Source of the DNA: Streblospio benedicti
Lineage: Eukaryota > Annelida > Polychaeta > Spionida > Spionidae
Assembly: GCA_019095985.1 (NCBI GenBank)
Contig: CM032660.1
Span: 32,367,149-32,431,148, forward strand
DNA length: 64,000 bases
Reading direction: 5' to 3'
The position numbers were made by a program, and so were the translations under genes. This document shows, in pieces, positions 26,600 through 39,000 of the stretch. Position 1 is the stretch's first letter, and every line of letters starts with the position of its first letter. The notes under the pieces were generated by a model that was given only the letters and a program-made list of their open reading frames with translations, had not been told where the DNA came from and searched no databases.

Positions 26600-29164
26600 G
26601 GGCCGTTAGATTTCGCTTACACTGGATAGTCTAAGCGTGTGTTGTGGTTGAGAAAGAGCGTAAATGTGCCAACATAGATCTGATATGAATCATGTAAAGT
26701 TGATTGAGTATTGAAAGGACAAAAAAAAAGACAAAGGGGGGTGGCGGTGGGGGCGGGCAGTTATGCCTGCCTCTGAAAAGTGAGCATTTTTGTGAGTAAT
26801 GGAGCAGAAGACCCGTTGTGACCGAACCCTTACGGAACATGAAATTAAATGTTACATTACAAAGTTGAGAATATTTTCTAAATACTCATACACCATCAAT
26901 GATAAGTTCACCTTGATACGCGTATAAAAAAAGAAACGTATACATCCAGTAAGCATGGGAAATATGAGTTGTGTATGCAATCAAAACTCGACGTATCAAT
27001 TGCCCCATTTCGCCAACAACGCCCATATAGGTTACGAGGAGAGTTTCCTTCCAGAGCTTTTACTCATTGAGTATACATGTATGCATTACCGTTTATGGAT
27101 GCATAACATTAAAAGGACTAATTATTGGCCACGTCAATTACAAAAGTCAATTGCAGCCAGCCAGTATTGTTCCCAGCCATTAAATGTAAATACATGTAGT
27201 CTAGAATTAGGCCAAGGACGTTAATGAGCATTAATAATAAAAGTTGACCTACTTTCAATCCTCAATAGGGTGACCCTGTAAAGTGCTAATGCCCACGCTC
27301 CGTTAGTACTTTGAGGCTGCAAATTTGATTCTGCGCTCTGAGTATTAAGTGTTTCAAATTGCTGCCTTGTGTTGTAAGCCAGTAGATTTACAGAGTGCAG
27401 TACTTCAGGCAAAAGCTGAAAATGCCTACATAAATATGGCGGTTGATTACTGATTTCCATTTACATCATGCAGCATTAACAGCTGACACAACTTAAAAGA
27501 CTTTTCCATTATAAAAAGCCAACTTCATTTCCAGCTTTCCCAAATGCCGATGTACATGTACATGTACATGCACGTATCTGTAACACGAATTCATTTTCAT
27601 TGAAGGTCTATACTCAGACATTGGAAGGGGGTGGGTATGTTAGCCGAACCACTCATTGATTGTCATATTTTCTTCTGAAACTGTGATGAGAGGGGATATG
27701 CAATATTCGGGGAAACATCTAAAAGGTAGTCATCGATCAATTGTCTGAGCAGAAGAACTACCCCCACCCCAATTACAATAAGTTGGACTTTGTTGAAACC
27801 TGCAGTCTTTAATACCTTGGCACAAAGAGAGTAATGAGAGAATAACTGATTTATCAAGAAAACTCTTAAGCCAGTCTTTATGCGCATGTGCAATCTTGTC
27901 TGCTGTGTTTAGTACTATGTTTGAGACTATAGGTGTAAATTACTACATGTATGTTCACGAGATCCATCAATCCGTTGTGACCCATACGTCCCATGTATTA
28001 GCCACAAAGTGACCCTGATAACGGCTGTTGTACTGCATGTGATTGAGCATTTGGCATGATACATCGTTTGTAACAAGCAGTTGGACCCCTTTGCACTTCC
28101 TGACCGTACAGCATTCACGCATACCCCGTAATGCTAGGGTCACATATTCCCTATAATCAACACCGAATCAGCTCACAGTGTTTAGAATGTCTTATTTTAT
28201 CCATTGTATTGTATTGCGTATGTTTTTTTCCGGGGATAGAATCATATTTTGATCAAGAGTTTCTCACCAGCTACAACAGTATTAAACGTCAAGCATTTAC
28301 ATTTTTTGTGATTGTCATACTGAAAGGGCTTAGTCACATTTTACCTTTTATTCATTTGCAACATACACAACATCAGCATGGTAGTTTCCTCACAGTATTT
28401 GGAATATGAAGAGAGGCGTGCCTTAAAAACATCGGGCCATAATGGTGCTAACAAGGCAGCATTAAAAAGAATAGGCAACCCATCGGGTCTTAAATTTAAA
28501 ACAAGCTAACCCACCGTCATGCCTAAACTCATCCAACACAGACCCGACCGCTATTCTTATTTTACTCCATGTTGTTATATTGAAATAAAGAATATTTAAT
28601 TTAAACGGTGCATCCTTCATGAGTCTGCCGTTGTTAAATCTTGTAATTGGCAGCTTCGTCGCATTGGACAAATTAGAAAGTTTGTTACAATGGAAGATTC
28701 TGAGAAAGTTGTTCATGCCCTCATCAGTTCTCGTCTGGATAATTAAAATTCACTGGCTCCCTGTCAAGCAAAGCATACATGTAGTATACAGGATTGAAAC
28801 ACTGGCCTCCAAATACCTCATATGGACTTGCGATATAAGCGTGAACTCTCGCTACCATACCCACAGCTTAGATGACTGCAGTCATTCAATACCCTATTGC
28901 TCAAGGAATTTCACTCACAAATCTTCTTATGGTGATAGAGCCTTTAAGACAGCATGCAACACCTAAATGATGGAATAAACTTCCTCTGTCGATAAAACAA
29001 TCAAAGGCTCTTACTTACAAGAGCGCCTGAACATTTATTGAAATTTGCGCTATAAAAATATCATTGTATTTACTGTATTGTATAGGTTGAACAATATAAG
29101 CAAGTAAATTTGTGACAATGTTCTTGATCCATTGAATACACTATTGAACGCATCATACAACATT
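26600..29164. other. Gene-free stretch apart from the LINE fragment
   Basis: Nothing supported except the LINE piece at 28601. The TACATG-rich palindrome at 27553-27572 is typical of marine invertebrate background. Confidence 0.45.
28601..29085 (+). mobile_element. Decayed L2/CR1-like LINE 3' fragment
   Basis: Broken plus-strand frames give QLRRIGQIRKF, VVHALISSRLD, NSLA, then IHWLPVKQSI and YGDRAF in the order expected for the C-terminal RT region of L2-type LINEs (QLR.IRKYL, HALV.SRLDYCNSLL, LHWLPV..RI, YGDRAF). The end, TTTGCGCTATAAAAATATCA, resembles L2 3' tails. Stops and frame changes show it is inactive. Confidence 0.8.
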
Positions 29165-29442
29165 GTAGGTCATGACTAGCGTACGCCTGTTGACACCGTT
29201 GCGATGATGACCGGTTCAAGTCCTGGTCAGTGCTGCCTCTGCCTCTGCGCGTGGGTGGCAGTCATCGTGGTCTTCGTTCCCATTACTGGTCAGTGGTTTC
29301 TGTTTATTATGGTAGGTTTGTGGCAGGAATATGTTGCCAGAATTACAAAATTACAAAACATGTACTAATGAACTGAGCTCACATTTCTCGAGAGATGTGT
29401 AGTTGAGGTTGGACGTTTAATCAATTAACCAATTAATCAATC
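29165..29442 (+). repeat. tRNA-derived SINE, family B
   Basis: A tRNA-like head with TGACTAGCGTACGCC as box A and GGTTCAAGTCC as box B, a GC-rich middle, and a tail of AATC/AATTA units (29420-29442). Only one copy is recognised here. Confidence 0.55.
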
Positions 29443-29767
29443 GGGGAGGTGTTGGAAGACAGGCACACACATTGTGTTGCCTACCTCAATTGTGTCCATC
29501 GTTATGCTGTTTAAGTCAGACATGCACGGTAATTGTAGACGAAAACAATCAGACATGACAGTGTTACCCCCACCCGTCATATATGTTGTGATTATGTGCA
29601 CATTGGAGTTTGACCCTTAACCCAGCGTATTTCTCACATGGAACCATATAATACTGTTTTCAACTGCTAACTGTCAGGCTGGGGATCTGGACACATGGCT
29701 TGTATGCTAGCGTCCTTATCAATTTGGGCTGATTGAAAATAAAACCATGAACTTAGTGGTGGTTTAT

Positions 29768-30195
29768 AAATGTGGTGGTTTATAGTCGTGATCCAAGTCT
29801 TGCTCTCACGACTTTACAATTTACACCAGGTCATTGGCCCACTTATTGATCTTCAATTGATCCTTTCTCACATGCTTGCATCGGTAGCAGCTTGTATTCA
29901 GCTCACAATGCTAATCACCCACACGATAACTCACTCCCTCTTTCAACCCAATAACCTGTACCTAATTAACGTGTATGTGCCTAGGACCAATGTGCAACTG
30001 CTTTAAGGATGAGTTTGGACCACTGTCAGAACTGACTTTAAGGATGAGTTTCGTCACGAGTCCAACACCCACTGTCAGAACACGAAAGACGAACATGGGA
30101 ATCGAAACCCACGACCTTCATTCCACCGCAAGGTGGGTCACGAGTCCAACGTGATGATCCGTGCGTATGCATCAAACTAGGCCACGAAAGCACAC
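29768..30195 (-). repeat. tRNA-derived SINE, family A copy 4 with internally rearranged head
   Basis: Body and 3' end match copy 2. The head half is lengthened: the words TTTAAGGATGAGTTT, CACGAGTCCAAC and CACTGTCAGAAC each occur twice between 30000 and 30160. A box-B-like GGGTTTCGATTCCC is still present on the minus strand. Confidence 0.7.
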
Positions 30196-32703
30196 ACGAA
30201 CATGGACTTTGAAGGCTGACCGTAGGGAGGCAGTGCGGAGACCTTGCGTTAAACGCAGAATTTACCCGCACGTGGCAAGACACCACGATGGTCTGTACCA
30301 TATACTTTTGTAATCACACGGTGCGTTTTTAGCATACAAATTATGCTGATCGCACGGATAAAAAAGTTTCATAACGCAAGCCCGTAGTTTGTTCAAGTAC
30401 TTTGTCACTGCCTGAAAACGCCGTAGACGCCGCAGACCTCAACACGCCTTGCGGCGACCACAAGGTGGAATTCCTTCGCTTTTATAATCGACAAAGCATC
30501 AAAGCCCAAAGTTTCAAATAGGTTTAAGGCTCCGTTGGCTGCTTTGTCTTTACAACGAAAAGCCCAGTTTTTTTATTTGTGTTTATTTTGTTAGACGACA
30601 ATATATACCTCAAACATACGAGTTAGGCTTTTTAGCATCATCCAACACCCACATGCCGTCTTCTGTCATGCGGTAAATGAACTAATAGCACGGGCAAATC
30701 TTATGTATGGAGAGAACAGAGTCCACACGATCTCATGAACCAACACCATGTGTTTTAATAAGGAGATGCCACACTACGTTTTGGTAAACTTAATGCACTA
30801 GACTCCTCAGTTTGTCACTGTTTCTGCACTTCGTGGGTAGATGACTCAGTAGAATTCCTAATTAAGTGGTATTAATGGAAGCACTGCACACCTTTGGACA
30901 GCGTTTGTTGTATTCAAGAGATACATTCAAAACATAGACTTTCACTTCACGACATCCAGACTTTTCTACTCTTCTGTTGTTTCGTAATGCACATTAAGGC
31001 CACCCTCATTAAAAATAACTGCACCGTGCACCGTTTCCGTTGCCGCTTTTGGGATTTTGGGATTACAACCGGAATTGGAGACAATTGAGAGATAGTATTT
31101 ATCGGTTAGGGTAGTATATGTGGAAATATAAAAGGGGACTGTGTGCAGTCTAGGAGGGATACTTCATTGAAAATAGGGCTAGGCTAGCAAAGCCATGCGA
31201 GCGTTACAAACGTGCGTGTAGCTTTGCCTTCGTGTGGAACTTAAGGCCATCTAAGCATTTGACGTGGGTGGGTGTGGAACTCATTACACATACATACTAG
31301 TATATTCATAATACATATAACGCTGTGAAAACGATACATATATGCATTATACGGAAATGGTGAAATGATAAATAAGGAAGTTTGTGTATACATTGTATTA
31401 TGAAATGTAGCTTACCGTAATAGTGCGTGACACAAAACCCCACAGTCCCTGTGTGGCAACGGCTTTGAAAACGCACAGTCACCATGACAAATACCGTAAG
31501 TGATGACCACATGGTGTTCCATCTCATTAAGCAGACGGATATATGGATGCACGCATAAGATGTTTAGCTTTAAAGTGGTTTCCCTGCGGTGTGAGTGATG
31601 ATCGGCTCATCCATCAATTTTAAAGCTTGTCTCAGCTTGACAGTTTCTGGTCCTCGCATAAATATATGATATATGCTACTCAATGAGTCTTCTTGTTTGT
31701 GGAAAGCTACCTCTGGTTACACACGCCGTGATTTGTATGATATCAACCCTATTCTAAATATTTTGATTGCAATTAAATATGAGTATAAAGATAGTTGGAT
31801 ATCGAAACTGACCCCCACTTTGACCCCCCCCCCATTAAGGGTGTTTTTTGGAAATATTCACGCAGAGTTGGGTTTGATGGGGCTAGGGAATTGGAGATTG
31901 GGCTCAGTCAATTCTATGTTGATGAAAATTGACAGGAACCGCTCAGTTTCAAGTTACTTCTAATGCGGGACCACTTAATGTTGTCAGCATTAGAAGCTCT
32001 CTTTTTACTTCTCAGATTGGAGCATTTTATTGGAGAGAATGTTATTCATGTTCTTATCTTTCTGTTGCAGGGTCACGTCATTTGCAGTAACTTAGACTGT
32101 GAGGGTTTTCGATACTTACGGAACCCTCTTTCCATCCCCTATCCCATGAACCACTTCCCTTTTGACTGTTGATACTCCCACAGGTGTAATACGCAGCCTC
32201 TATACATCAGATTGAAGTTTGCAGTTAATTATTTGTGATATATCCATTAGTGCTTTGGGGAATGAAATTTAGCTATCAAGGTAATTAATGCAAGATGAAG
32301 GGGTCTTATTTTGTAATGAAGCTAGATATGATAACATTGCGTATCATTAGTTTAAACTGATGATACCAATCATCCAATACCAATTGGAAAAACAGTGCTT
32401 TAGAACTGAAAACGCATATACTAGCAACATATAAGCTTTTCCATCACTTAGAAATATGTGCAATATGACGAACATCATGCACGTATTTAATAGATTTTCA
32501 TTCATTATAAGACTGATACTTCTTCGATTTTGACACAGTGAATAAGTTTATGCTTTATATGGAGCACATTGGGAATAACACATATTTAGAATGGGGAATA
32601 ACATTCTTTCTCCCCAGTTTGCCGTTTATTGTTGATTCTGTTTGGTAAAGAGCCGTAGGAGATCAGGTTAACTTTCTACTTTGTGAACGGTCCTCTTAAG
32701 TGG

Positions 32704-32990
32704 TCTTCAGTAGCTCAGTCGTTAGCGCGTACGACTTGAAAACAGGAATTGCCTGCGTCGCAAGTTCGCGGCCCGGTCATGGCAGACACAGTGTCACCAA
32801 AACCGATACGTCGTACGTCTGCCACTGAGTTGCTGATTTCCACACAGCACGTCGCCACCGTACAGTGTTACTACTAGACGGTGGCGACACCAAGCGTTAA
32901 AAGGCGTGTCCCGTGTAGAGAAGAGCCACACCGCTGCACGTAAAAAGAACTCACCTAGTTTGAAAACTATAGCTAGTGCGATCCCCCACC
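32704..32990 (+). repeat. tRNA-derived SINE, family C
   Basis: The head CAGTAGCTCAGTCGTTAGCGCG is a good box A, with a degenerate box B (GCAAGTTCGCGGCCCG). It contains a hairpin GTCGCCACCGT...ACGGTGGCGAC and ends with a GCACGTAAAAAGAACTCAC block. Confidence 0.65.
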
Positions 32991-33184
32991 CCTGAGGCTC
33001 AGTTGGCTACCTATGTACATGTACAAACACCACTTGGCCTCCCATTCACGCGTTGCTTCATAAGAGAAGGCCAGTCTCTCATCTGAGACTGGCTTACTTG
33101 TGAATTACATATCCAGATCCAGATCCAGAACGGTAAACACCATCAAGGTAAATAATTCGGTTAAACTGTGGAGATAAAAAGGCA

Positions 33185-33330
33185 ATGGTCTGGTTTAATG
33201 TGGTGATAACACTAGCTATGCACTTGTGGTGTCTTAGCCTACTCTCGTTCGCTAAATCACACTCGAGCAGGCCTACACGCCACTCGTGCAAGCTAGTGTT
33301 ATCTCCACATGCCTTAACCTAATCCGCTAT
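33185..33330. repeat. Palindromic MITE around GATAACACTAGCT
   Basis: GATAACACTAGCT at 33210 and its inverse AGCTAGTGTTATC near 33291 are the core of arms of about 55 bases that extend outward (GTTTAATGTGG / CCACATGCCTTAAC) and inward (GTGGTGT / ACACGCCAC). Confidence 0.65.
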
Positions 33331-34602
33331 GTAACGTAGTATGGATATTTTCCCCTGGGTGATAATCATAAATCGGTACATGGGGTATGCCTCACAGTAT
33401 CTGACGAGAAATAAAGAGATAACACTTATCAATCTGATTCCATTCGCACGTATAATACAAGTAACCCTCATATAATATTCACATTTATGATTGCCTAAAT
33501 ACAAGTAAATCTCGGATATTAAATAATATTCTCAGCACATTAATACTTTAGCTATGACCAATCGCGATAACATAGTTTGCAGGTAGAAACCTGTTATATA
33601 AGCACATGTTCTGTTTTGTAATTAACACTTGCGACTCGAGTATACATGTGATAAACAGTCATGTTAATGATTCCAAGGGTAATTGCGGAGAAGAACAATC
33701 AGTATGTCTTATATAAACTATGGACAGCGTTGGCGTCAATGACCATGATGTTTGTATGGAAATAGATGTTGATAAAACGTATCCTCCTGTTAATACCTGG
33801 AAACAGGTATCAAAGAATGGCCCAGGGCATTTTTTGTCACAGTAGACCGTATTGCAGCTGTAGAGTTAAAAGTAAAAACCTTCCTGGCATTTCACATAGG
33901 GGTTCAATAAAAACTCTCAGTCAGGGCATTTCATTTCAGCAAACCCCACTCAGAGTCAGTCATGCACTCTCATCAACCTGTCAATGTTTATATCCAGTGG
34001 TGATGATTTAACGTCTTTGCACCCCAGACTGTGTCATTTACGACCATCGACGACCTCACCTTTGGTTGGGTGCCGCCTTTGGAAACTTACTATGTAAAAC
34101 CAGTACAGTGTCCCACCACGGCTACATTCAATATGTGTCTTAATTTGCCTAATCATCACGCTAAGATATATGATTAACGTTGAATAATTTCCAGAACCAT
34201 ATAGCTGTATGGAAACGTTATGCAGAGCAGACTTGACTCTCACGTCATGTAGTCCTACACGTTCCATTCAAATACCTGGCTTTAGCCAATTACAAATTAG
34301 AAGGAAAGTCAAGGGATACACTAACTAAAACAAAGGCAACATGGTATACTTGGCCAGTTGGGGCTAACATGTATGTCCAAAGCGTAATAGCGTAGACAAT
34401 TTGTTTGGGAATAACAATCAGTTAAATAACATTATCTCACTTAACCAATATCCGTCATGCTAAGTCTAACGTCACAGTCTGATCTATACTAATAATTCGA
34501 AATTTCGTATAACTCGAGTTTAAAAATGTTCCCACTTGAATTTGAATTTAAATACGCCTTTCCTTTTTCCATTATGTATCTGTTAAGTATGCAATGTTTC
34601 AG

Positions 34603-36044
34603 GTGTCTCCGGATCACGCATCATCATCTTCATATCCCATTCCGGATCAGACACAGATAGATGTGGATTGGTAACCAATCCATGTCGCTCGCTCCACCTC
34701 GTCCTGTCCCTCATCACACAACAGAATCTGGATCATCTAGCCAGCGAAAATCATCAAATGCCACTCAATATGACCAATAATTGGACAAGCAGTGCTCTTC
34801 AAAATATCTTTTCAAAAGTAAAGCCTGATAGCAATATTGACCCTGGCAGTGATAGTCTAGATACAAGTCATCAGAATGGATACCATCATGTCGAGGATTT
34901 GCAAAGTAGTGCATCAAAGGCAAGCCGTATATCAAAAATTATAAATGGCCACAATGCGCCCAAAGCAATCACCATATTTATGGACGGAAGTCTCAATAGG
35001 CTCTACACGGTGTGCTATGGAACACATGAGAATGGTGCGCTCATTTTCAACCCGCTAGAAAACCTCATATCACTCACGCTGTCTGGTTATAATGGTTCTC
35101 CAGTCTTGGGATGTGCCGAGCGGCAGGATAGTAACTCATTTTTACACATACTGCAACCAAATCGTGAATCCAACTTCACAGTTATATTTGACAATGTGCA
35201 TATCCAGAATTCCATTCTGCTAATGGCCAATGTGAATGTGAGGATCTTGAACAGTATTTTGACTGATTCACCATTACGGACAGCTGATGGGTGTTTGTTC
35301 GTGCATGTGTTCCTGCATCATTCAACTTTTATACGCAATCGCCTCTGCGTTATCACCGAAGACTGCTATCGTGTCATTGACACCTATCTCTTCTCCGAAG
35401 TGATGACTGTCGATATATACAACTCTATCTTCCAGGATGTATATTTCATCCTAACAGCCATGTACACGTTCCATATCCACCTGGAAAACAGTGTCTTCAA
35501 CAAGGTCATCGAGAAGGAAACTGGCATTTGTGGCATTAACATAACGGTCCCCTACGACGACGGTCTCATAACGGTCACCAACAGCTCATTTCACCACATA
35601 GTGCATTATGATCCAATTTACAGCGGTATTAACATTGAAGCGGCCGCTCTCCGTATCGAGTCATGGGGTCCACCTTCTAAAAACCCTAGTATCAACGCCC
35701 TCGTCTCCATAACAAACTGCACGTTCATGCATAACGAACGAGCCCTTAGTATATCAAGGAACTTCAAGGAGGTTCACGTTGACAGTTGCACTTTCATGTA
35801 CAACGTGGCCATGCATGCTGCATCGGCAATTCGTATAGCAATGAATTATGAGGTGCCGGCTTATATTACGAATTCTTATTTCTATCATAATGCGGCCGGG
35901 CAGAGCCGGCATCATAATGTACCCGGACGCTTCCATATCAACGATGACCAGATCCACATCCAGAGTGACCTCATCAATGGGATCATATCGCTGGTTGGAA
36001 AGGGCGGAGCTATACGCATACACAAGGGCATGGTTCTGATAGAG
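34603..36044 (+). CDS. Exon: beta-helix ectodomain of the PMP-repeat membrane protein
   Basis: This 480-codon exon follows a TTTCAG acceptor and starts with two leftover bases. The first residues read SGSDTDRCG then NPCRSL, the Ser-Gly-x-Asp...Cys-Gly...Pro-Cys entry seen at the cap of many PMP-like and pectin-lyase-fold ectodomains. Downstream are repeated beta-helix rungs with Asn/Ser ladders: SSFHHI, CTFMHN, CTFMYN, SYFYHN, and GKGGAI close to the end. There are several N-glycosylation sequons (NMT, NFT, NIT, NSS, NCT), as expected for an extracellular domain. The upstream reading stays open to the acceptor, so the protein does not begin inside this exon. It ends at a codon boundary (IE) before GTAGGT. 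Confidence 0.85.
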
Positions 36045-39000
36045 GTAGGTTAATGCACTGACTAATAGGAGTACACTCAGATATACCGACACTTATGTGT
36101 ATTTTTGTATTTGCATTACAAGCGAGCTCTTAATTACCATACGTTTAATTAATCTAGTATTTGCGATAGAAATTGTACAAGTTGTGAATTTGCTCTGACA
36201 ACTTGAATATATAGCTATTAACACGGTGAAATTTAATTTCCATGGGTAAATGCACTCTAATGGGCTACTCAGCTTCCTTGGTATCTCACGACAAGCATGT
36301 GTTTGCATCAATAAGTCTTGTAGAGTTCATAGGGAATTCGGCTATTTTGCAAGAAAGATGCTCTCTTTACATGGGAGGTATGCCTCCATGAAAAGTATTT
36401 AGAAAAAGTCCAGACAATTCTTTAACCTCACGGCTGCAATTTCGTTCCATCACATTTAAGGTAGATATTAAAGACGTGTATTCACTCCGTTTCTCTACAT
36501 GTTCTTTGCAACATCAACGTAGCAGAGGTAATTGATCATTGGTCAATTTCAACACAGTACTCACCTTTGCAGAACTGCACGTTTGAGAACAACACAGCGC
36601 GCATGCTGGGAGGTACGGTGTTTGTGGACCGGAAGAGCACCCTCAACATCTCCCGCTCGTCCTTCACTAACAGCCATGCGGAGGGCGCAGCGCCGAGAAG
36701 CGGCAGCAGGCTCGCAGTCCAGGGGGACATTCTCTACTCTTCAGGTTTTGTGAACATCCACGGGTCCACATTCCATACCCGTGCTGCTAGGGTATGCTAC
36801 ACTTTAAATTGTTTTTTTCCATATATATCTCACTCATTAAATCGCTCATTATTAAAAAAAACTCACTCTAGGGCTACACTACTTTTTTATTCACTTTCCA
36901 GCCACTAATCCAGTAACGCAATCCTCACTGATTACCTACTATTTATCCATCAGGTTTTGTTAACATCCAAGGATTTATATCCCAGGTGTTTGCTGCATAG
37001 AGTCTGGTATTGTTTACTTTTGAATTCATAATTTAAAATTCATGGCACCTGACATACTCACTAAATAATTCACACATACACACACCAAAACACCCAGTAA
37101 GTCATGAATGCACTATATCACACACTAACGCAGCCACTCTATCTGTTATTCATCAAACATAAATTAATTTTCTTGAAATCATAAATGATAGGCTTATCCT
37201 AAACGTATATTTTAATATAGCAAGATTTATATGGTAAGGAACAAGCCTAACCTCAACCCCGAACACTACTGCTATAATTGTAACAATAATGTTTGTATTT
37301 GCAATTTGTTTAATTTTAGACGACACAGATAATCTCATTGTTGTTGTTTTTACTACTTATTCTGTGTTTGGAGACAATAAAATTTTGGTTAATTTAGTTT
37401 ATTCCGACGTTTCGACACGTAAGTGTCCTCTTCAGGGAATATTTTAACAATTTATAAAAACGTAAAGATCAAGAAATAGCCTAAAACCGAAACCTAAAAC
37501 GTCGGAATAAACTAAATTAACCAAAATTCTATTGTCTCCAAACACACAGAATAAGTAGTAAAAACAACAACAATAATTTTTATATTAGTTTACTATACTG
37601 TATGGGAATAAATGTAGCAATGGCTTGTGCGACTACATGGTATGTGAAAACAATAGCTATTGTTTTTAAAACACAATTTGTGGCATCATGTGCTGAATGA
37701 TAAAGCAATCCTTAGATTGCTGCCTTACTAATTAAATATGTAAATCTTTTAAGTGGTCTGTGCGGAGACAATCCTGTTTTATACTCGTAGAATAAAGTCA
37801 TGTATAAAACAAGCAGCCACCCTTTCACAATCCCGCTATGGTGTGACATGTGATCACTCTTTCTGGCAGAGATAAAGATTGAGCTGAATAGCCAAGAATG
37901 TGAAACACATTTTGTGCAAATTACTGTGATTTAAAGTATAATTTGGAAATGCAAGTTACAATGCCTAAGGCAATTCCAAATGAAATTGCGTTGAAATCGT
38001 TGAACTTGCACATCTAAAATGCCACCAAAGATTGAGACAGATTGCCATATATGTTGTAGAAGACTCATTCCATGCCCTAATTATTTGGTAGATCCTGTCA
38101 GCCCAAAGCCTTTCACGTACTATTTGAAGTCTTATCCTAGACACTAATTGCGTTTAAGCGGATTTCGTGAGGATAACAGATGACCTAAAATTCACTAGAC
38201 TAATAAGGCGGGTGTTGAACTAAAATCTACTGCCTGTTTAGGTCGACTTTATATGAAGGTGAAGTGTGGACAAATGGAAAATGTGTTCATTCTGCCTTTC
38301 TTTTCTTTTTCTGTCTATAAACAGATACTCAAAGCAGCGTCCAAAAGACAGAAGGGGATGGCTTTTTGCAAGAAGACATACATGTTATATGCTCAATTTC
38401 AATAGGACATAATGCTATACCTGGGAATTCTATTGACAGTTTTATCTAACTCTCTAAAATGCAACACTATTAAACCTACCACTTCAACCATCCTTATCCA
38501 TTCGGGCTTATTACTAATTGAACATGGGCATTGAATGCTGTGTGAATGGGAAAGCCGTGAAATCCACGATGCACATTACCTTTCTACGTGTGAAACGCGG
38601 AATGCTCGAATGCATGACATGATTAATGCCAATGTGATATCCAATATCAACTAAACCAATCTACATTTTCATTTTGTGGGGGGATCCATTTTGTGGATTA
38701 TGTGGCCTGATTGATAGACTCCAATAAATAACACTAAATCATTGGCAAAACATCCCAACGTTCTAACGCTGAAAATAATATCATTTTGAATCAAAAATAC
38801 TTTCAAATTGCTATAAATTATTCATTTTCGGGATTCTAATTTTTAATAAAATAAGTTTTCAGAACACTAAGGAACACTAAAGAACAAAACTAAGCCAAAT
38901 ATCAAGATGAGACCGTCTGTAATGTCCAAAATAAAACAACTTGCGTATATGAATATTATAACCATCATTAGAAAACCATTAGAGATAATGGTAGCTAATC

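Larger units (their letters stand above)
30196..34602. other. Upstream flank of the beta-helix gene
   Basis: It should contain the missing first exon(s), but I found no ATG followed by a hydrophobic signal sequence and a donor leaving one base. Contains the family C SINE and the 33185 palindrome. Confidence 0.4.

Noticed and set aside
32704-32790. Functional tRNA gene
   Set aside because: A and B boxes are present, but the acceptor and anticodon stems do not pair and a SINE body follows; the same applies to 2287, 18660-18740 and 29165.
33766-33815. MLIKRILLLIPG as the missing signal-peptide exon
   Set aside because: Too short a hydrophobic core and no good donor leaving one base; kept only as a weak possibility.
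34603-36044. Bacterial (chlamydial) contamination because of PMP repeats
   Set aside because: The frame is split by introns with perfect phase continuity, and AT-rich introns contain animal repeats.
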